NCBI GenBank assembly: GCA_018001935.1
Contig: JAGNHB010000012.1
Coordinates: 1 to 64,000 of the forward strand
Direction: 5' to 3'
Origin: Acidobacteriota bacterium
Lineage (GTDB): Bacteria; Acidobacteriota; JAAYUB01
Length of the DNA stretch: 64,000 nt
Both the position numbers and the translations under genes were made by a program. The stretch's first letter is position 1. Every line of letters begins with the position of its first letter. This document shows, piece after piece, positions 24,778 to 34,253 of the stretch. Under the pieces are notes generated by a model. That model was not told the origin of the DNA and made no database searches. It was given only the letters and a program-made list of their open reading frames with translations.

Positions 24778-25302
24778 TCAGATCCGGCGGGAACACCCGT
24801 CCACGCCGACGTAGAGATCGTCCGGGGAAAGGTTGTAGGCCGCGCGGAGGGCCTCCAGGCCGGTCTCGAGGTCCTGCCGCGCCAGGAGGAAGGCGACGGC
24901 GGAAAAGGAGGTGGAAATGGCCAGGACCTCCACTCCCGCGGCGGTGACGGCCGTGTAGGCCAGGCTGGCGGCCCCCGGTTTTTCGCGGAAGTGCGGTCCG
25001 TAGACGGCCAGCACCACGACGTTGGGCCGGCTGTGGACCTCCTCCAGGGCGAGGCCCGGCCGCTCCGACCCGGTGAGGGCGAGGGCCCGGTCCAGGTCGG
25101 CGGTCCCGACGCAGACCGCCAGGTGGTGCCGACCGTCGGAGGAAACCGTCTCCACCACGAATTGGACGTTGACCCCCTCCCGGTGGAAGCGCTCGAGGAT
25201 TCGCCCGGTGAAGGGCCCGGGGTCGGGGCCTGACCGGAACGCGATCATCCCCAGGTTCGGGAACTGCATGATCCCGCTGGCTCTCAGTTGACGGTCGATC
25301 AT
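24778..25302 (-). CDS. Stand-alone ACT-domain regulatory protein (aspartokinase-like)
   Basis: The 174-residue product starts at the ATG at 25302, preceded by AGGAGCATCCG. It contains two ACT-like units. The second (VVVLAVYGPHFREKPGAASL then GVEVLAISTSFSAVAFL and DLETGLEALRAAYNL) closely follows the C-terminal regulatory half of aspartate kinases. The kinase domain is absent. ACT domains bind amino acids and act as allosteric modules, so a regulatory subunit or amino-acid sensor is likely. It sits between the patatin gene and a lipoprotein gene on the same strand, neither of which is an amino-acid biosynthesis gene. Confidence 0.75.
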   Translation of the reverse strand: MIDRQLRASGIMQFPNLGMIAFRSGPDPGPFTGRILERFHREGVNVQFVVETVSSDGRHHLAVCVGTADLDRALALTGSERPGLALEEVHSRPNVVVLAVYGPHFREKPGAASLAYTAVTAAGVEVLAISTSFSAVAFLLARQDLETGLEALRAAYNLSPDDLYVGVDGCSRRI

Positions 25303-25430
25303 CGGATGCTCCTGTCCCGGGCCCTTCGGCGTGACGGGGCCCGGCGCTTCGGGGGTGCCGCCGGGGGGCGGGCCCGGCCCGAAGCCCGGCAGAAAAGTAG
25401 ACGGATCGGGGCCGAAAATCAAGCTCAAAA

Positions 25431-28400
25431 TCAGGGGGCGATGCGCCCGAGCCAACCCGCAAGCCAGGCGTGGCCCTGGACGGCCCACTCCACGAGCTTG
25501 ACCACGCCCAGGCCCGCGAGGATCGCCAGGGCCAGCCGGACCAGGCGAAGCAGCCACACCCGGAGCGGCCTGCCCCGGCACCGCATGAAGCGCCCCAGCA
25601 GGAAGGCGGCGAAATGGGCGGCGGCGGTGGCCCCGAGGCAGGCCAGGCCGACCCGGGATGCGCCGGGGACGCCGAGGAGGAGCCCGGCGGCGTACACCAG
25701 GAAAGCCGAGAGGTAGAGGACCTTCAGCCAGTGGCGGAAGATCAGGCGGGGGAGGGTCCCGGGAGCGGAGACCTCGACGAAGCCCCAGAAGAAACGCGCC
25801 GCCCGGGTGAACCCCTCCGCCGCCCGGTTGCCGGTCTCGTACTTCCGGGCCAGCCCCGAGAGCATCTTCCCCGTGACGAGGGCGGCCCGTGCGGCGCTTC
25901 GCAGCGTTTTCTCCGGGTCGGGGCGGATGGTTTCCGTCGGTCCCGGTGGAGGGGGCCCCGGCAAGGCGCGACCGAAGAGCGCCTCCACCGCGGCCAGGCG
26001 GTCGGGGCCGGCCACGGCGGCGGCCCCGAGGCAGAACTGCCGGAACTCGGCCTGTTCCCCGGGGTCGAACGCCGCCAGTTCCTCCCGCAGGATCGCCGCC
26101 TGGGCTTCCCGGACCAGGGCCTCCCGTTCCCCCGACGGTGGAACCAGCGCCGTGACCAGGCGTTCCGCCCCGTCCAGCCGTCCCCAGAGCAGGTCGCTCT
26201 TCCGCCAGTACGGGTCCAGGAAGGCGCCGAAGTGCATCAACCCCAGGCCTTTCAGCTTGGCGACCCGGGAGAGGCGCTCGTCCACCACGCCCGTTGCATC
26301 CACCGGGCTGACCCGCAGCGTGTCCACGGGGGCCGTTTCCCCCAGGTCCGTCCCGAAGAGGTAGGGGAGGGTGATCATGTCGTAACTGTCGAAGTGGTTG
26401 TAGTAGTGACGGAGGGCGTCGACCAGCCCGGCGCCCGGGCCCTCGGGGCCTCGGGGGCCCAGGAGGTCCCGCATCGCGGCCGAAGCCTCCCGGAACGCCG
26501 TGGCCAGGCGGTCCCGGACCATCCCCGCGAAGGTTTCGAGGGCCAGCCGGCCGGCCTCGCCGGGAGCGGGGCCCGACGGGACGGGCCCGGGGTCCTCCAT
26601 GGACAGGGCCAGTGCGCGGGCCGGCCGGAGGAGGTCGTTGTCCGCGCCCCGGGCCCGGAGCCGGCGGCCCGCCGCCCGCAGGCCGTCGTGCACGCGGTTG
26701 ACCCGCGCCTTGAGCGCCCGCAGTTCCCCGCGGAAGGCCTCCTTTTCCGCTTCCGAGGGCCAGGCGTCCACGCCCGCGCACGTCAGGATCTCCCGCTCCG
26801 GCCCTTCCAGGGGGAAGAGAGCGTCGAGCTTGCCCCGGAGAAAGTCCAGGCGTCGGAGCCGGAAGCCCAGGTCGAAGTCCAGGAGGAAGCGGTTCTGGGT
26901 GGGGCGACTCCGGGGATCCCCGGTGCGGTCGGCGTAGCGCGTGTCCCGCCAGGAGCGGATCCGTTCACGGACGGCCTCCCACCGCGCGGTTTCGGCCTCG
27001 ATCCCCGAGAGCCGGCAGACCAGGGTGGCGAACTCGTCCGTCAGCCGCGACACCCGGAACCAGTGATAGGCGCCGTAGGAGACCCCCCGGCGGGCGATCA
27101 TGTCGTCCAGGTCCCGATCAACCCAGGCGTCCGCCGAGCCGGGGTCCAGGGCGTCCATGCCCTCATGGGCGGGGCCGTCGTCCCGGATGTCGCGCCGGAC
27201 GTCCTTCTGGATCCGGCCCAGGATTTTCCGGGTCCGCCCGATCAGCCGGTTGCGCCGCCCGATGGCCTCGATGTCCTCCCGGATGGTCTCCGTCCGGGGC
27301 AGGGTGAGGAGCGCCGCCACCAGGTTCTCGGCGGCGTCGGGACGCTCCGCGCTCTCCGGACCTTCCGGGGCGGGGTCGGGGGAGGGCTCGACAAAGACCA
27401 GCTTCCGGCGGACCGGGACGTCCGCGTGGCGTCGGGCCAGGGTTTCGACGACGGGGCCGAAAGGCTTGTTGTCCAGGCACCCGCCGTCCCCGAAGGCCCG
27501 GCGGGCGAAGGGGGCCCCGTCCATGGCGCCGGAGCAGAGGTAGTCCCGGGTGAAAGGCTCCCAGCGGGGGTCGGCCGAGACGCTCTCCGCGGAGAGCCCG
27601 CTCCCCCTCGCCGGCACGACGTCGTCGGCGTCGGCGAGGGTCGCCGGCTCGAAGGCGACGGGGAAGGCGGAGGTGCACCGGGCGGCGAAAGCGAGGAACG
27701 GGTCGAACGCCGCGGTGAAGTCGTTGCGCTCGTCGCCGGTGGTGCGGGCGCCCGCGTAGATGAACCGGAAAACCGCCCGGTGGCGCCGCTCGAGGACGTC
27801 CCCGTCCGACAGGCGGAGGGGCAGGGGGAGTCCCCGGAGGTCCGTGGCGGTGACGTAGAGGTCGAGTTCGTCGAGGTAGGGGGAGCGGGGGTCGCCCGGG
27901 GTCGTTCCGGGGCCCGGCGGCATCTCCCGGAGGGCTTTCAGGAGGAAGTGGTACATCCGACGGCCGTCCAGGAGGGAGGCGGGGCGACGACGCGGGCGAA
28001 GCCGGCGGGGCAGGCCGCGGGCCCCCTCCCGGTCGTTGAGGAGACCGGCGAGGTCCCCCAGTTCCAGCCAGCGGCGGGCGACGGTCGTGTAGTCGAGACC
28101 GCCGGCCAGGGCCTTCGCCAGGAGGACGGCGTTGATCCCCCCCGCAGAGGTCCCGGAGAGGACGTCCACGACGAAGCGGGTGCGGATGGGCGCCCCCGGG
28201 CCCGGGTCCGCCGCGGCGGCGGGGATGCCCGTTCCCGGCCCGAGGAGGCGGCCGATCCGGCGGTAGACCACCTCGGACCCTCTCAGGTCGCCGTCCCCCA
28301 GGAGGGCGGGGCCGGGAACGGCCCCGGGGTCCGCGGGGGCCGTGGCCCGGACCAGGTGGTACAGTTCCCGGGTGACCCCGTGGATGTAAACCGCCAGTGA

Positions 28401-28535
28401 GACCCCGCCGTAGAGGACCACGGCGAGGCGAAGCTCCTGGTCGGCCTCCACGTCCGGCGGGGACGCGGGGCCCACCGGCCCGGGTGTGTCATCGCCCCTC
28501 AACGGCGTCGCGGTGCGATCCATCGAACCCGCCAT
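25431..28535 (-). CDS. Patatin-like lipase family protein with C-terminal membrane anchor
   Basis: The 1,034-residue product starts at the ATG at 28535, preceded by GGGAGGTTTCCGTC. Its N-terminal half is a patatin-like Ser/Asp hydrolase: LRLAVVLYGGVSLAVYIHGV (oxyanion region), LSGTSAGGINA with nucleophile Ser130, and FGDGGCLDNKP with the catalytic Asp near residue 348. A long charged, Arg-rich middle region follows. The last 100 or so residues hold about three hydrophobic segments. The layout matches the large patatin-related proteins of high-GC bacteria rather than short patatins. Membrane-associated acyl hydrolysis (phospholipase or thioesterase-like) is likely; the physiological substrate is unknown. 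Confidence 0.85.
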   Translation of the reverse strand: MAGSMDRTATPLRGDDTPGPVGPASPPDVEADQELRLAVVLYGGVSLAVYIHGVTRELYHLVRATAPADPGAVPGPALLGDGDLRGSEVVYRRIGRLLGPGTGIPAAAADPGPGAPIRTRFVVDVLSGTSAGGINAVLLAKALAGGLDYTTVARRWLELGDLAGLLNDREGARGLPRRLRPRRRPASLLDGRRMYHFLLKALREMPPGPGTTPGDPRSPYLDELDLYVTATDLRGLPLPLRLSDGDVLERRHRAVFRFIYAGARTTGDERNDFTAAFDPFLAFAARCTSAFPVAFEPATLADADDVVPARGSGLSAESVSADPRWEPFTRDYLCSGAMDGAPFARRAFGDGGCLDNKPFGPVVETLARRHADVPVRRKLVFVEPSPDPAPEGPESAERPDAAENLVAALLTLPRTETIREDIEAIGRRNRLIGRTRKILGRIQKDVRRDIRDDGPAHEGMDALDPGSADAWVDRDLDDMIARRGVSYGAYHWFRVSRLTDEFATLVCRLSGIEAETARWEAVRERIRSWRDTRYADRTGDPRSRPTQNRFLLDFDLGFRLRRLDFLRGKLDALFPLEGPEREILTCAGVDAWPSEAEKEAFRGELRALKARVNRVHDGLRAAGRRLRARGADNDLLRPARALALSMEDPGPVPSGPAPGEAGRLALETFAGMVRDRLATAFREASAAMRDLLGPRGPEGPGAGLVDALRHYYNHFDSYDMITLPYLFGTDLGETAPVDTLRVSPVDATGVVDERLSRVAKLKGLGLMHFGAFLDPYWRKSDLLWGRLDGAERLVTALVPPSGEREALVREAQAAILREELAAFDPGEQAEFRQFCLGAAAVAGPDRLAAVEALFGRALPGPPPPGPTETIRPDPEKTLRSAARAALVTGKMLSGLARKYETGNRAAEGFTRAARFFWGFVEVSAPGTLPRLIFRHWLKVLYLSAFLVYAAGLLLGVPGASRVGLACLGATAAAHFAAFLLGRFMRCRGRPLRVWLLRLVRLALAILAGLGVVKLVEWAVQGHAWLAGWLGRIAP

Positions 28536-28788
28536 GACGGAAACCTCCCGGGGGAAAGGTCGGAACAGCCTTGTTGGCGCGAATTCCCCTCCATGGTACC
28601 ACGGGGGGGAGGGAAACGCAAAGGGCGGGGAAGCGCGGGCCCGGGAAGTCCGCCGAAGGGGCGTCCCCGGTTCGCTCCCGGGGTTCGCCGCCGAAGCCGC
28701 CGCCGACCCGCGGTTTTCCCTTGCGTTCGAGGCGGGTTTGCGCCACACTTCCATCGGTAACCCCAAATCCCGGATCCGGAGGTGTCGG

Positions 28789-29211
28789 ATGAGAAGAGTG
28801 CTCCTGATGGCGGGCCTGGTGCTGTGCGTCCTGGCGCTGGGCGGGTGCAAGAAGGCCGAGGAGACCCCGGCCGCGACAACGGCGGCGACGGGGACCGCGG
28901 CTCCCGCGCCGGACGTCCCGCCGGCGGCGCCGGCGGTGGAAGTCAGCGCCGAGATGAAGGACTTCCTGTCCATGCTCAAGGGGAAGAGTGCCGACGTGAC
29001 CGCGGCCCTCGACAAGTACGGCGCCGAGGGCCTGGCCCGGCAGGACATGGACATGTACGACCTGGTGTCCCCCACCGTGATCAAGACCGAGACCCAGGGT
29101 GACAAGACCACCTACACCCTGGAGGCCAAGGCGGGGATCACGGTCCGGACGTACGCGCTCACCTGGAGCGGCGGCAAGATCACCGCCGTCGAGGACAAGG
29201 GAATGCGCTGA
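28789..29211 (+). CDS. Small lipoprotein of unknown function
   Basis: The 140-residue product starts at an ATG preceded by CCGGAGGTGTCGG. It has a textbook lipobox (LALGGC, Cys20), followed by an Ala/Pro/Thr-rich linker to about residue 48 and a small folded domain of about 90 residues ending in YALTWSGGKITAVEDKGMR. I recognise no family. It is divergent from the patatin gene and followed by a terminator-like hairpin, so it is probably monocistronic. Confidence 0.8.
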   Translation: MRRVLLMAGLVLCVLALGGCKKAEETPAATTAATGTAAPAPDVPPAAPAVEVSAEMKDFLSMLKGKSADVTAALDKYGAEGLARQDMDMYDLVSPTVIKTETQGDKTTYTLEAKAGITVRTYALTWSGGKITAVEDKGMR

Positions 29212-29252
29212 GGCGGGCCGGTATCCCTCGCGAGATCACGCTTCGAACACGT

Positions 29253-29291
29253 CACGGGGCCCCTCCGCCGAGGGGCCTCCGTGCGTTTGTG
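29253..29291 (+). terminator. Terminator-like hairpin after the small lipoprotein gene
   Basis: The stem GGCCCCTC/GAGGGGCC with loop CGCC is extended by flanking CACGG/CCGTG. A loose T-rich stretch follows at 29285-29300. Confidence 0.5.
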
Positions 29292-29311
29292 GACGTTTTT
29301 GTACACGGGGG

Positions 29312-29340
29312 TTGCTTTTCCCCCGGAAGGGGTGTATAGT
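29312..29340 (+). promoter_or_regulatory. Sigma70-type promoter of the radical SAM gene
   Basis: TTGCTT (29312-29317), a 17-bp spacer and TATAGT (29335-29340), giving a leader of about 24 nt before the ATG at 29371. Confidence 0.65.
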
Positions 29341-29370
29341 TCCCCGTTTGCCGTTCGCAAGGGGGAAAAC

Positions 29371-30396
29371 ATGCCGCACATCCCGATGAAATACGCACCC
29401 AGGCTGATCTGGAACGGGACCCGGAACTTCTTTTCCGGTCGTCCCCTGGTGGTGTCCTTCGAGACGACGCTCGCGTGCAATGCCAACTGCAAGCACTGCG
29501 ACCTCGGCGGCGGGATCCCGAACGAAAAGCGGATGAAGCCCGAGGAGTTCCGACGCCAGGTGGAGCACTTCCGGCCGCCGGTGATCCAGCTCTCCGGGGG
29601 GGAGCCGCTCCTGCGCTCCGACCTCCTGGACATTGTCAAGGCCGTCAAGATCAATCCCTACTTCCCCTACACCATCCTGGTCTCCAACGCCTGGATGCTG
29701 ACCAAGCAGAAGTACCTGGCCCTCCGCCAGGCGGGGGTCAACCAGTTCTCCATCTCCCTCGACTTCCCCGACGAGCGTCACGACGACTTCCGGGCCATCC
29801 CGGGCCTTTACAGGAAGATGAACGAGGTGATCCCCGACATCGCCGCCCTCGGCTTCGGAGACGTGGTCATGAACACCGCCATCACCTCGGCCAACGTCCG
29901 CGAGCTTCCCGCCATCATCGAGAACTGCCGCCGGTGGGGCGTCTGCGTCAGCTTCAGCGTCTACACGCCCCTCCGGACCGAGGACCACAGCCTCGTGACC
30001 CGGGATCCGGAGGACCTGAAGTTCGTCCGGGACGTCTTCGACAAGGCCGTCCAACGGGAAGGGATCTACGCCTCCGTGGTGAATTCCCGCTTCAACCTGG
30101 ACGGCCTCTACGAGTTCCTCAAGAACGGCGCCGTTCCCAACTGCAGCGCAGGCAGGCGTTTCCTGGTCATCCGGCCCGACGGGCTCCTCAACCCCTGTTC
30201 CCTCCAGCGCGTCAACTTTCAGAACCAAAAGGACATGGTCAAGGGGTTTTCGAACGACAACCCCTGCGGCGGGTGCTTCGTCTCCATCCGGTCCTACGTG
30301 GAGGTCTCCTTCGCCAAGCTCTTCTGGGAGAACGTCTCCATGCGGGTCATGGGCGGGAAAAAGGGCAACGGGAAAGGGAAAGCCGCCGGGGCGTGA
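29371..30396 (+). CDS. Radical SAM protein with C-terminal cysteine cluster
   Basis: The 341-residue product starts at the ATG at 29371, preceded by AAGGGGGAAAAC; an upstream in-frame ATG at 29281 lies before the promoter and is rejected. CNANCKHC is the CxxxCxxC motif for the SAM-binding 4Fe-4S cluster, and IQLSGGEPLLR is the GGE SAM-binding motif. C-terminal cysteines (CSAGRR, NPCSLQ, NPCGGC) are placed like those of SPASM/twitch auxiliary-cluster enzymes that modify peptides or proteins. The N-terminal PMKYAPRLIWNGTRNF resembles HpnH/MoaA-like radical SAM proteins. The substrate is unknown and no precursor peptide gene is visible next to it. Confidence 0.85.
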   Translation: MPHIPMKYAPRLIWNGTRNFFSGRPLVVSFETTLACNANCKHCDLGGGIPNEKRMKPEEFRRQVEHFRPPVIQLSGGEPLLRSDLLDIVKAVKINPYFPYTILVSNAWMLTKQKYLALRQAGVNQFSISLDFPDERHDDFRAIPGLYRKMNEVIPDIAALGFGDVVMNTAITSANVRELPAIIENCRRWGVCVSFSVYTPLRTEDHSLVTRDPEDLKFVRDVFDKAVQREGIYASVVNSRFNLDGLYEFLKNGAVPNCSAGRRFLVIRPDGLLNPCSLQRVNFQNQKDMVKGFSNDNPCGGCFVSIRSYVEVSFAKLFWENVSMRVMGGKKGNGKGKAAGA

Positions 30397-30531
30397 CCGT
30401 CACCGGGGCGGAGACCGACCCGGGGCCCGCTCCACCCCGCCGCTGACGATGGGCCATCTTCCCCTTGCGTAAAATTGACGATCTCGCCAGTGAATCCGGC
30501 GAGTCGACCGGATCGTTCCGGCCGGCTCCCT

Positions 30532-31344
30532 CTACCTGGCGTTGGGTGGATCGGTTTCGGAGGGCGGTGGTCCCGCCGCCGGCACCTCGTCGGGAAGGAC
30601 GCCGAGGGCGCGCAGGGCGCAGCCGGCGGCGTCGCGCACCCGCGCATCCGCGTCGAGGAGGCCCGCCTTCAGCGCATCCACGGACTTGGGTGTCCCCAGT
30701 CGACCGAGCGCCCGCAGGGCGGATTCGCGCACGGAGGAATCGGGGTCCTTCGAGAGCGTGTCCAGCAGATCTCCCGCGCGGGGATCGGTCGCGCCGCCGA
30801 GGGCCGTGGCCAACCGCTCCCGGACCCGGGATTCCGGGTCGCCGGCGGCCTTCGCCAGCGCTTCCAGGCAGGGGGCCGGGTCCATGCCGGAGAGGGCCGC
30901 GGCCACGGCTTCCCGAACGTAGGGGTCGGGGTCCGCCAGCATCGCGGACAGGCGCGCCAGCACGCGTTCCCCCGCCAGGGCGGCGCAGGCCTGAACCGCC
31001 GCCTCCCGCACGTTCCAGTCCGGGTCCGCCAGGGCGGCCTCTGCCCGGGGGAAAGCTTCGGCAACCCCTCGTCTCCCGAGGAAGCGAAGGGCCACTTCCC
31101 GGACGTGCCGGTCCCGGTCGTCCAGGGCGGTGAGCATGGCGTCCGGGACCCTCGGGTCCTCGCTGCCCGCGAGGGCCCGGGCAGCCTCCTCCCGCTCGGC
31201 CGGGCCTTCCCGCCCCGCAAGGGCCTGGAGGACGATCGCCAGGGCGTCACCCCCGAGCTTCACCAGGTGCTCGGCGGCTTCCCGGAACGACTCCCGATGC
31301 CCTTCCCGGACCACGCGGATCATTTCCTGGATGTCGGGTTCCAC
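30532..31344 (-). CDS. HEAT-repeat protein
   Basis: The 270-residue product is built of about seven HEAT/PBS-lyase-type helical repeats of about 31 residues. Typical units are DRDRHVREVALRFLGRRG, DPDWNVREAAVQACAAL, DPDPYVREAVAAALSG and DPDSSVRESALRALGRLG, ending in a Pro-rich tail. No signal peptide or catalytic motif is present. Such proteins act as scaffolds or binding partners, for example around phycobilin-lyase-like or chaperone functions. No light-harvesting genes are nearby, so general protein-protein interaction is all that can be said. Confidence 0.85.
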   Translation of the reverse strand: MEPDIQEMIRVVREGHRESFREAAEHLVKLGGDALAIVLQALAGREGPAEREEAARALAGSEDPRVPDAMLTALDDRDRHVREVALRFLGRRGVAEAFPRAEAALADPDWNVREAAVQACAALAGERVLARLSAMLADPDPYVREAVAAALSGMDPAPCLEALAKAAGDPESRVRERLATALGGATDPRAGDLLDTLSKDPDSSVRESALRALGRLGTPKSVDALKAGLLDADARVRDAAGCALRALGVLPDEVPAAGPPPSETDPPNAR

Positions 31345-31430
31345 AGTTCCCCTCCTCGGGTCTCGATAGGATCATCCGGATGTCCGCTCCTCCGCCGTGA
31401 CGGGGGAACCGGGTCTACTGTCCCGTGTCG

Positions 31431-33170
31431 TCAGAGTTCGTGGGGGAACTTGATGTCCCTCAGGTTGAGCTGGAGGTTGCTCACCCCGTTGAACTCGTTG
31501 AGGAGCAGGCTGTAGGCGATGGAGATCTGCTTCTGGTAGATCAGGCGGTCGAAGAGGTTGCCCCGCTTCCACCACACCGCGTCGAAGTTCTGCAGGACGT
31601 TGCCCACCTTGAACTTGAGGTGTTTGTCCTTCAGGAGCCAGGGGCCCGAGTAGATCTTCACGTTCCGGCTGGCGAAGACGGGGATGGGGTTTCCCTCGCC
31701 GAAGGGGGCCAGCTCGTTGATCTCGTCCAGCAGCTTGAAGCTGATCTGGTTCAGGTCCAGGAGGCTGTCGATGGAGAGTTCCGGCATGAGGTCCGCGGGC
31801 TGGATCTCGCCGGTGGCATACTCGTTGATGTTCCTCCGGAGTTGGTCGATGTTCTCCGAGAGGAGGGAGAGGCCGGCGGCCAGGGCGTGCCCCCCGTAGC
31901 GCGCCAGGAGCGGGTCGCAGTGCTGCAGGGCCCGGAGCAGGTGGAACTTGGACGTGGAGCGCCCGGACCCGTGGGCCTCACCGTTCTCGATGGAGAGGAC
32001 GATGGTGGGCCGGTGGAAGGTTTCCACCATGCGGGACGCCACGATCCCGATGACCCCGCGGTGCCAGTTCTTGCCGGCGATCACCAGGACCTTGTCGTCG
32101 AAGATGTCCCGGCGGACCTTCATCATCTCGTCGATCTCGGCGAGGATGATGTTCTCCTCCTGCTGCCGGAGCACGTTCTTGCGGTTCATGTCCCGGACGA
32201 CGCTGTGGACGAACTCGGGGTCGTCGGAGTCGAAGAGGTCGACCGCCGCGGTGGTCCCGCCCATGCGCCCGACGGCGTTGATCCGCGGCGCGATCTTGAA
32301 GGCCACATCGATGCAGGAGATCTCCTTCCCGCGGATGCCCGACATCTCGATCAGGGTCTTCAGTCCGACGTTCTCGGGGTTCCGGAGGTTTTCCAGGCCG
32401 TGCTTGACGATGATCCGGTTCTCGTCGGTGAGGGAGACCAGGTCCGCCACGGTGCCGATGGCCACCAGGTTGAGGAACTGGGCCGCCTCCCGCTCGCGGC
32501 GCATGGCCCGGAACAGGGCCTGGACCAGCTTGTAGACGACGCCGACCCCCGCCAGGTTCTTCTCGGGGTAGGGGCAGTCCTTCTGCTTCGGGTTGAGGAT
32601 GGAGTGGCAGCGGGGCAGGGTGTCGCCCGGAAGGTGATGGTCGGTGACGATGAGGTCGAGCCCGATCGTTTCGGCGTGCTCCGCCACCTCCACGGCCCGG
32701 ATCCCGCAGTCCACGCTGACCACCAGGGTGTAGCCCTTGCGCTTGAACTCGTCCATGGCCTCCTTCCGGAGACCGTACCCCTCCGTCAGCCGCTGGGGGA
32801 CGTAAAAGTCGCACAGGCCCCCCAGGATGTCCACGGCTTTCTTCAGGACCACGATGGCGGTGACGCCGTCCACGTCGAAATCCCCGTAGATCATCATCCG
32901 CTCCCGGTTGCGGACGGCCTTGATGATCCTCGCCACGGTCTTGCGCATGTCCTTCATCAGGAAGGGGTCGTAAAGGTCGGCCGCGGTGGAGTGGAGGTAG
33001 CGGTGGGCGTCTTCGGGCGTCCGGATTCCGCGGTTGATGAGCAGGGTGGCCTGGAGGGTGGAGATCTTGTTTTCGCGCACCAAGAGGTCGGGGAGTTCCT
33101 TGGTGACTTCAGGAATGACCCACTTTTTGCCGGGCTGAATGGTGACTGTACTTTCCCTATTCTGACTCAA
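31431..33170 (-). CDS. recJ: Single-stranded-DNA-specific 5'-3' exonuclease RecJ
   Basis: The 579-residue product has the DHH-phosphoesterase motifs of RecJ: DFDVDGVTA (97-102), VSVDCGI (154-156), VTDHHLPG (177-179), then the DHHA1 region (GGHALAAGLSL) and an OB-like C-terminal part. The length is typical. RecJ resects 5' ends in recombination and repair using divalent metal. The start is uncertain. The only standard in-frame codon before the conserved region is TTG at 33170, which falls about where the predicted promoter (33176-33205) would start transcription. Translation may therefore begin slightly downstream at an unusual codon. Confidence 0.93.
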   Translation of the reverse strand: MSQNRESTVTIQPGKKWVIPEVTKELPDLLVRENKISTLQATLLINRGIRTPEDAHRYLHSTAADLYDPFLMKDMRKTVARIIKAVRNRERMMIYGDFDVDGVTAIVVLKKAVDILGGLCDFYVPQRLTEGYGLRKEAMDEFKRKGYTLVVSVDCGIRAVEVAEHAETIGLDLIVTDHHLPGDTLPRCHSILNPKQKDCPYPEKNLAGVGVVYKLVQALFRAMRREREAAQFLNLVAIGTVADLVSLTDENRIIVKHGLENLRNPENVGLKTLIEMSGIRGKEISCIDVAFKIAPRINAVGRMGGTTAAVDLFDSDDPEFVHSVVRDMNRKNVLRQQEENIILAEIDEMMKVRRDIFDDKVLVIAGKNWHRGVIGIVASRMVETFHRPTIVLSIENGEAHGSGRSTSKFHLLRALQHCDPLLARYGGHALAAGLSLLSENIDQLRRNINEYATGEIQPADLMPELSIDSLLDLNQISFKLLDEINELAPFGEGNPIPVFASRNVKIYSGPWLLKDKHLKFKVGNVLQNFDAVWWKRGNLFDRLIYQKQISIAYSLLLNEFNGVSNLQLNLRDIKFPHEL

Positions 33171-33175
33171 AGTTC

Positions 33176-33205
33176 AGTCTATCATGCCCTCCCGTTCCAT
33201 TTCAA
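33176..33205 (-). promoter_or_regulatory. Candidate recJ promoter
   Basis: Read on the minus strand: TTGAAA (33205-33200), an 18-bp spacer and TAGACT (33181-33176). Confidence 0.4.
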
Positions 33206-33266
33206 CTGGTTGGATGCACGGAAATGAAAAAAGTCTTGGGGCGGGGGCTGGTTCTGCGGGGGATGC

Positions 33267-34247
33267 TCAGGGGGAGGTTGAGCGGAGGGGCTCCCGCACG
33301 AGGCGGTCGACGACGGCGTCGAAATCGAGGCCGGCCCGCTTCGCCGCCACGGCGAACCCCGCGTCGGGGGAGATGCAGGGGTTGACGTTGACCTCGAGCA
33401 CCCAGGGGCGGCCGCCCTCCTCCACCCGGAAATCCACGCGGGCGTAACCGCTCAGGCCGAACACCGTCCAGCAGCGGCGGGCGATTCCCTCGAGCGTTTC
33501 CAGGAGGCCCCGGTCTTCCGGGGGGAAGTCGAAGCTCCGGACGGTGTTGGCGTACTCGAAGGAGCCGGCGTCCCACTTCGCGGCGTAGTCCACGATCCGG
33601 GGTTTGCCGGGGGGGAAGTCCCGAAAGGTCATCTCGGCCGGGGGCAGGACCCGGGGCGTGCCGCGGTCACCGAGGACCGAGAGGTTGAACTCCCGCCCCT
33701 CGATGTAGCGCTCGGCGAACCACTCGTCCGCCCCGCCTTTCCTCGCCGCCCGGAAGGCCTTCAGCTCCCGCTCCTCGTGGAGGATGGATTCGGGCCCCAG
33801 GCCGATGGACGCATGTTCCCACACCGACTTCACGATGTAGGGGGGGTAGCACCACGCGCTTTCCGCGTCGAGGGCCGTGACCCAGGCGGGCGTGGGGACA
33901 CCGAAGGCCGCCATGAAGCGCTTGGCCAGGACCTTGTCCCCGGTCAGCAGGAGCGACTCCGCGGACCCGCCCGTGAAGGGGACCCGCAAGTACTCCAGGA
34001 GGCCGGGCGCCAGGTGGGCGAGACGGCCGGACCCTTCCACGGACTCCACCAGGTTGAAGACCACGTCGGGGTGTGCCTGTCGGAGCGCGTCCGCCGCCCG
34101 CCGCAGGTCCAGGGTGAACTCCAGGCGGGAGGTCTCGTGGCCGAGGCGACGGAGGGCGGCTTCCACCGCGGCCGCCTCCTCCAGGGTGTCCAGTTCGTCC
34201 GCGGCGGCGTCGGGCGGGATGTGCCCGTGGAGGATGACGACCTTCAT
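33267..34247 (-). CDS. ATP-grasp ligase, D-alanine--D-alanine ligase-like
   Basis: The 326-residue product has the D-Ala-D-Ala-ligase fold signals: N-terminal VVILHG, DVVFNLVESVEG, PFTGGSAESLLLTGDKVLAKRF, an ATP-binding IVKSVWEHASIGLG, EWFAERYIEGREFNLSVLG, and the closing VLEVNVNPCISPDAGF metal site. The start lies 6 bp after the stop of the aminomutase gene, so the two are translationally coupled. True Ddl normally sits with murein genes. Coupling to a lysine-2,3-aminomutase-type enzyme suggests it ligates a beta-amino acid or an unusual peptide; that is inference. Confidence 0.85.
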   Translation of the reverse strand: MKVVILHGHIPPDAAADELDTLEEAAAVEAALRRLGHETSRLEFTLDLRRAADALRQAHPDVVFNLVESVEGSGRLAHLAPGLLEYLRVPFTGGSAESLLLTGDKVLAKRFMAAFGVPTPAWVTALDAESAWCYPPYIVKSVWEHASIGLGPESILHEERELKAFRAARKGGADEWFAERYIEGREFNLSVLGDRGTPRVLPPAEMTFRDFPPGKPRIVDYAAKWDAGSFEYANTVRSFDFPPEDRGLLETLEGIARRCWTVFGLSGYARVDFRVEEGGRPWVLEVNVNPCISPDAGFAVAAKRAGLDFDAVVDRLVREPLRSTSP

Positions 34248-34253
34248 GTCCCC

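Noticed and set aside
24778-26781. A 667-codon fusion of patatin antisense/other-frame sequence with the ACT protein
   Set aside because: The upstream part is a shadow of the patatin gene; a good ribosome binding site marks the ACT start at 25302.
29281-29370. Earlier start for the radical SAM gene
   Set aside because: It lies upstream of the predicted promoter and has no ribosome binding site; homologous sequence begins near 29371.
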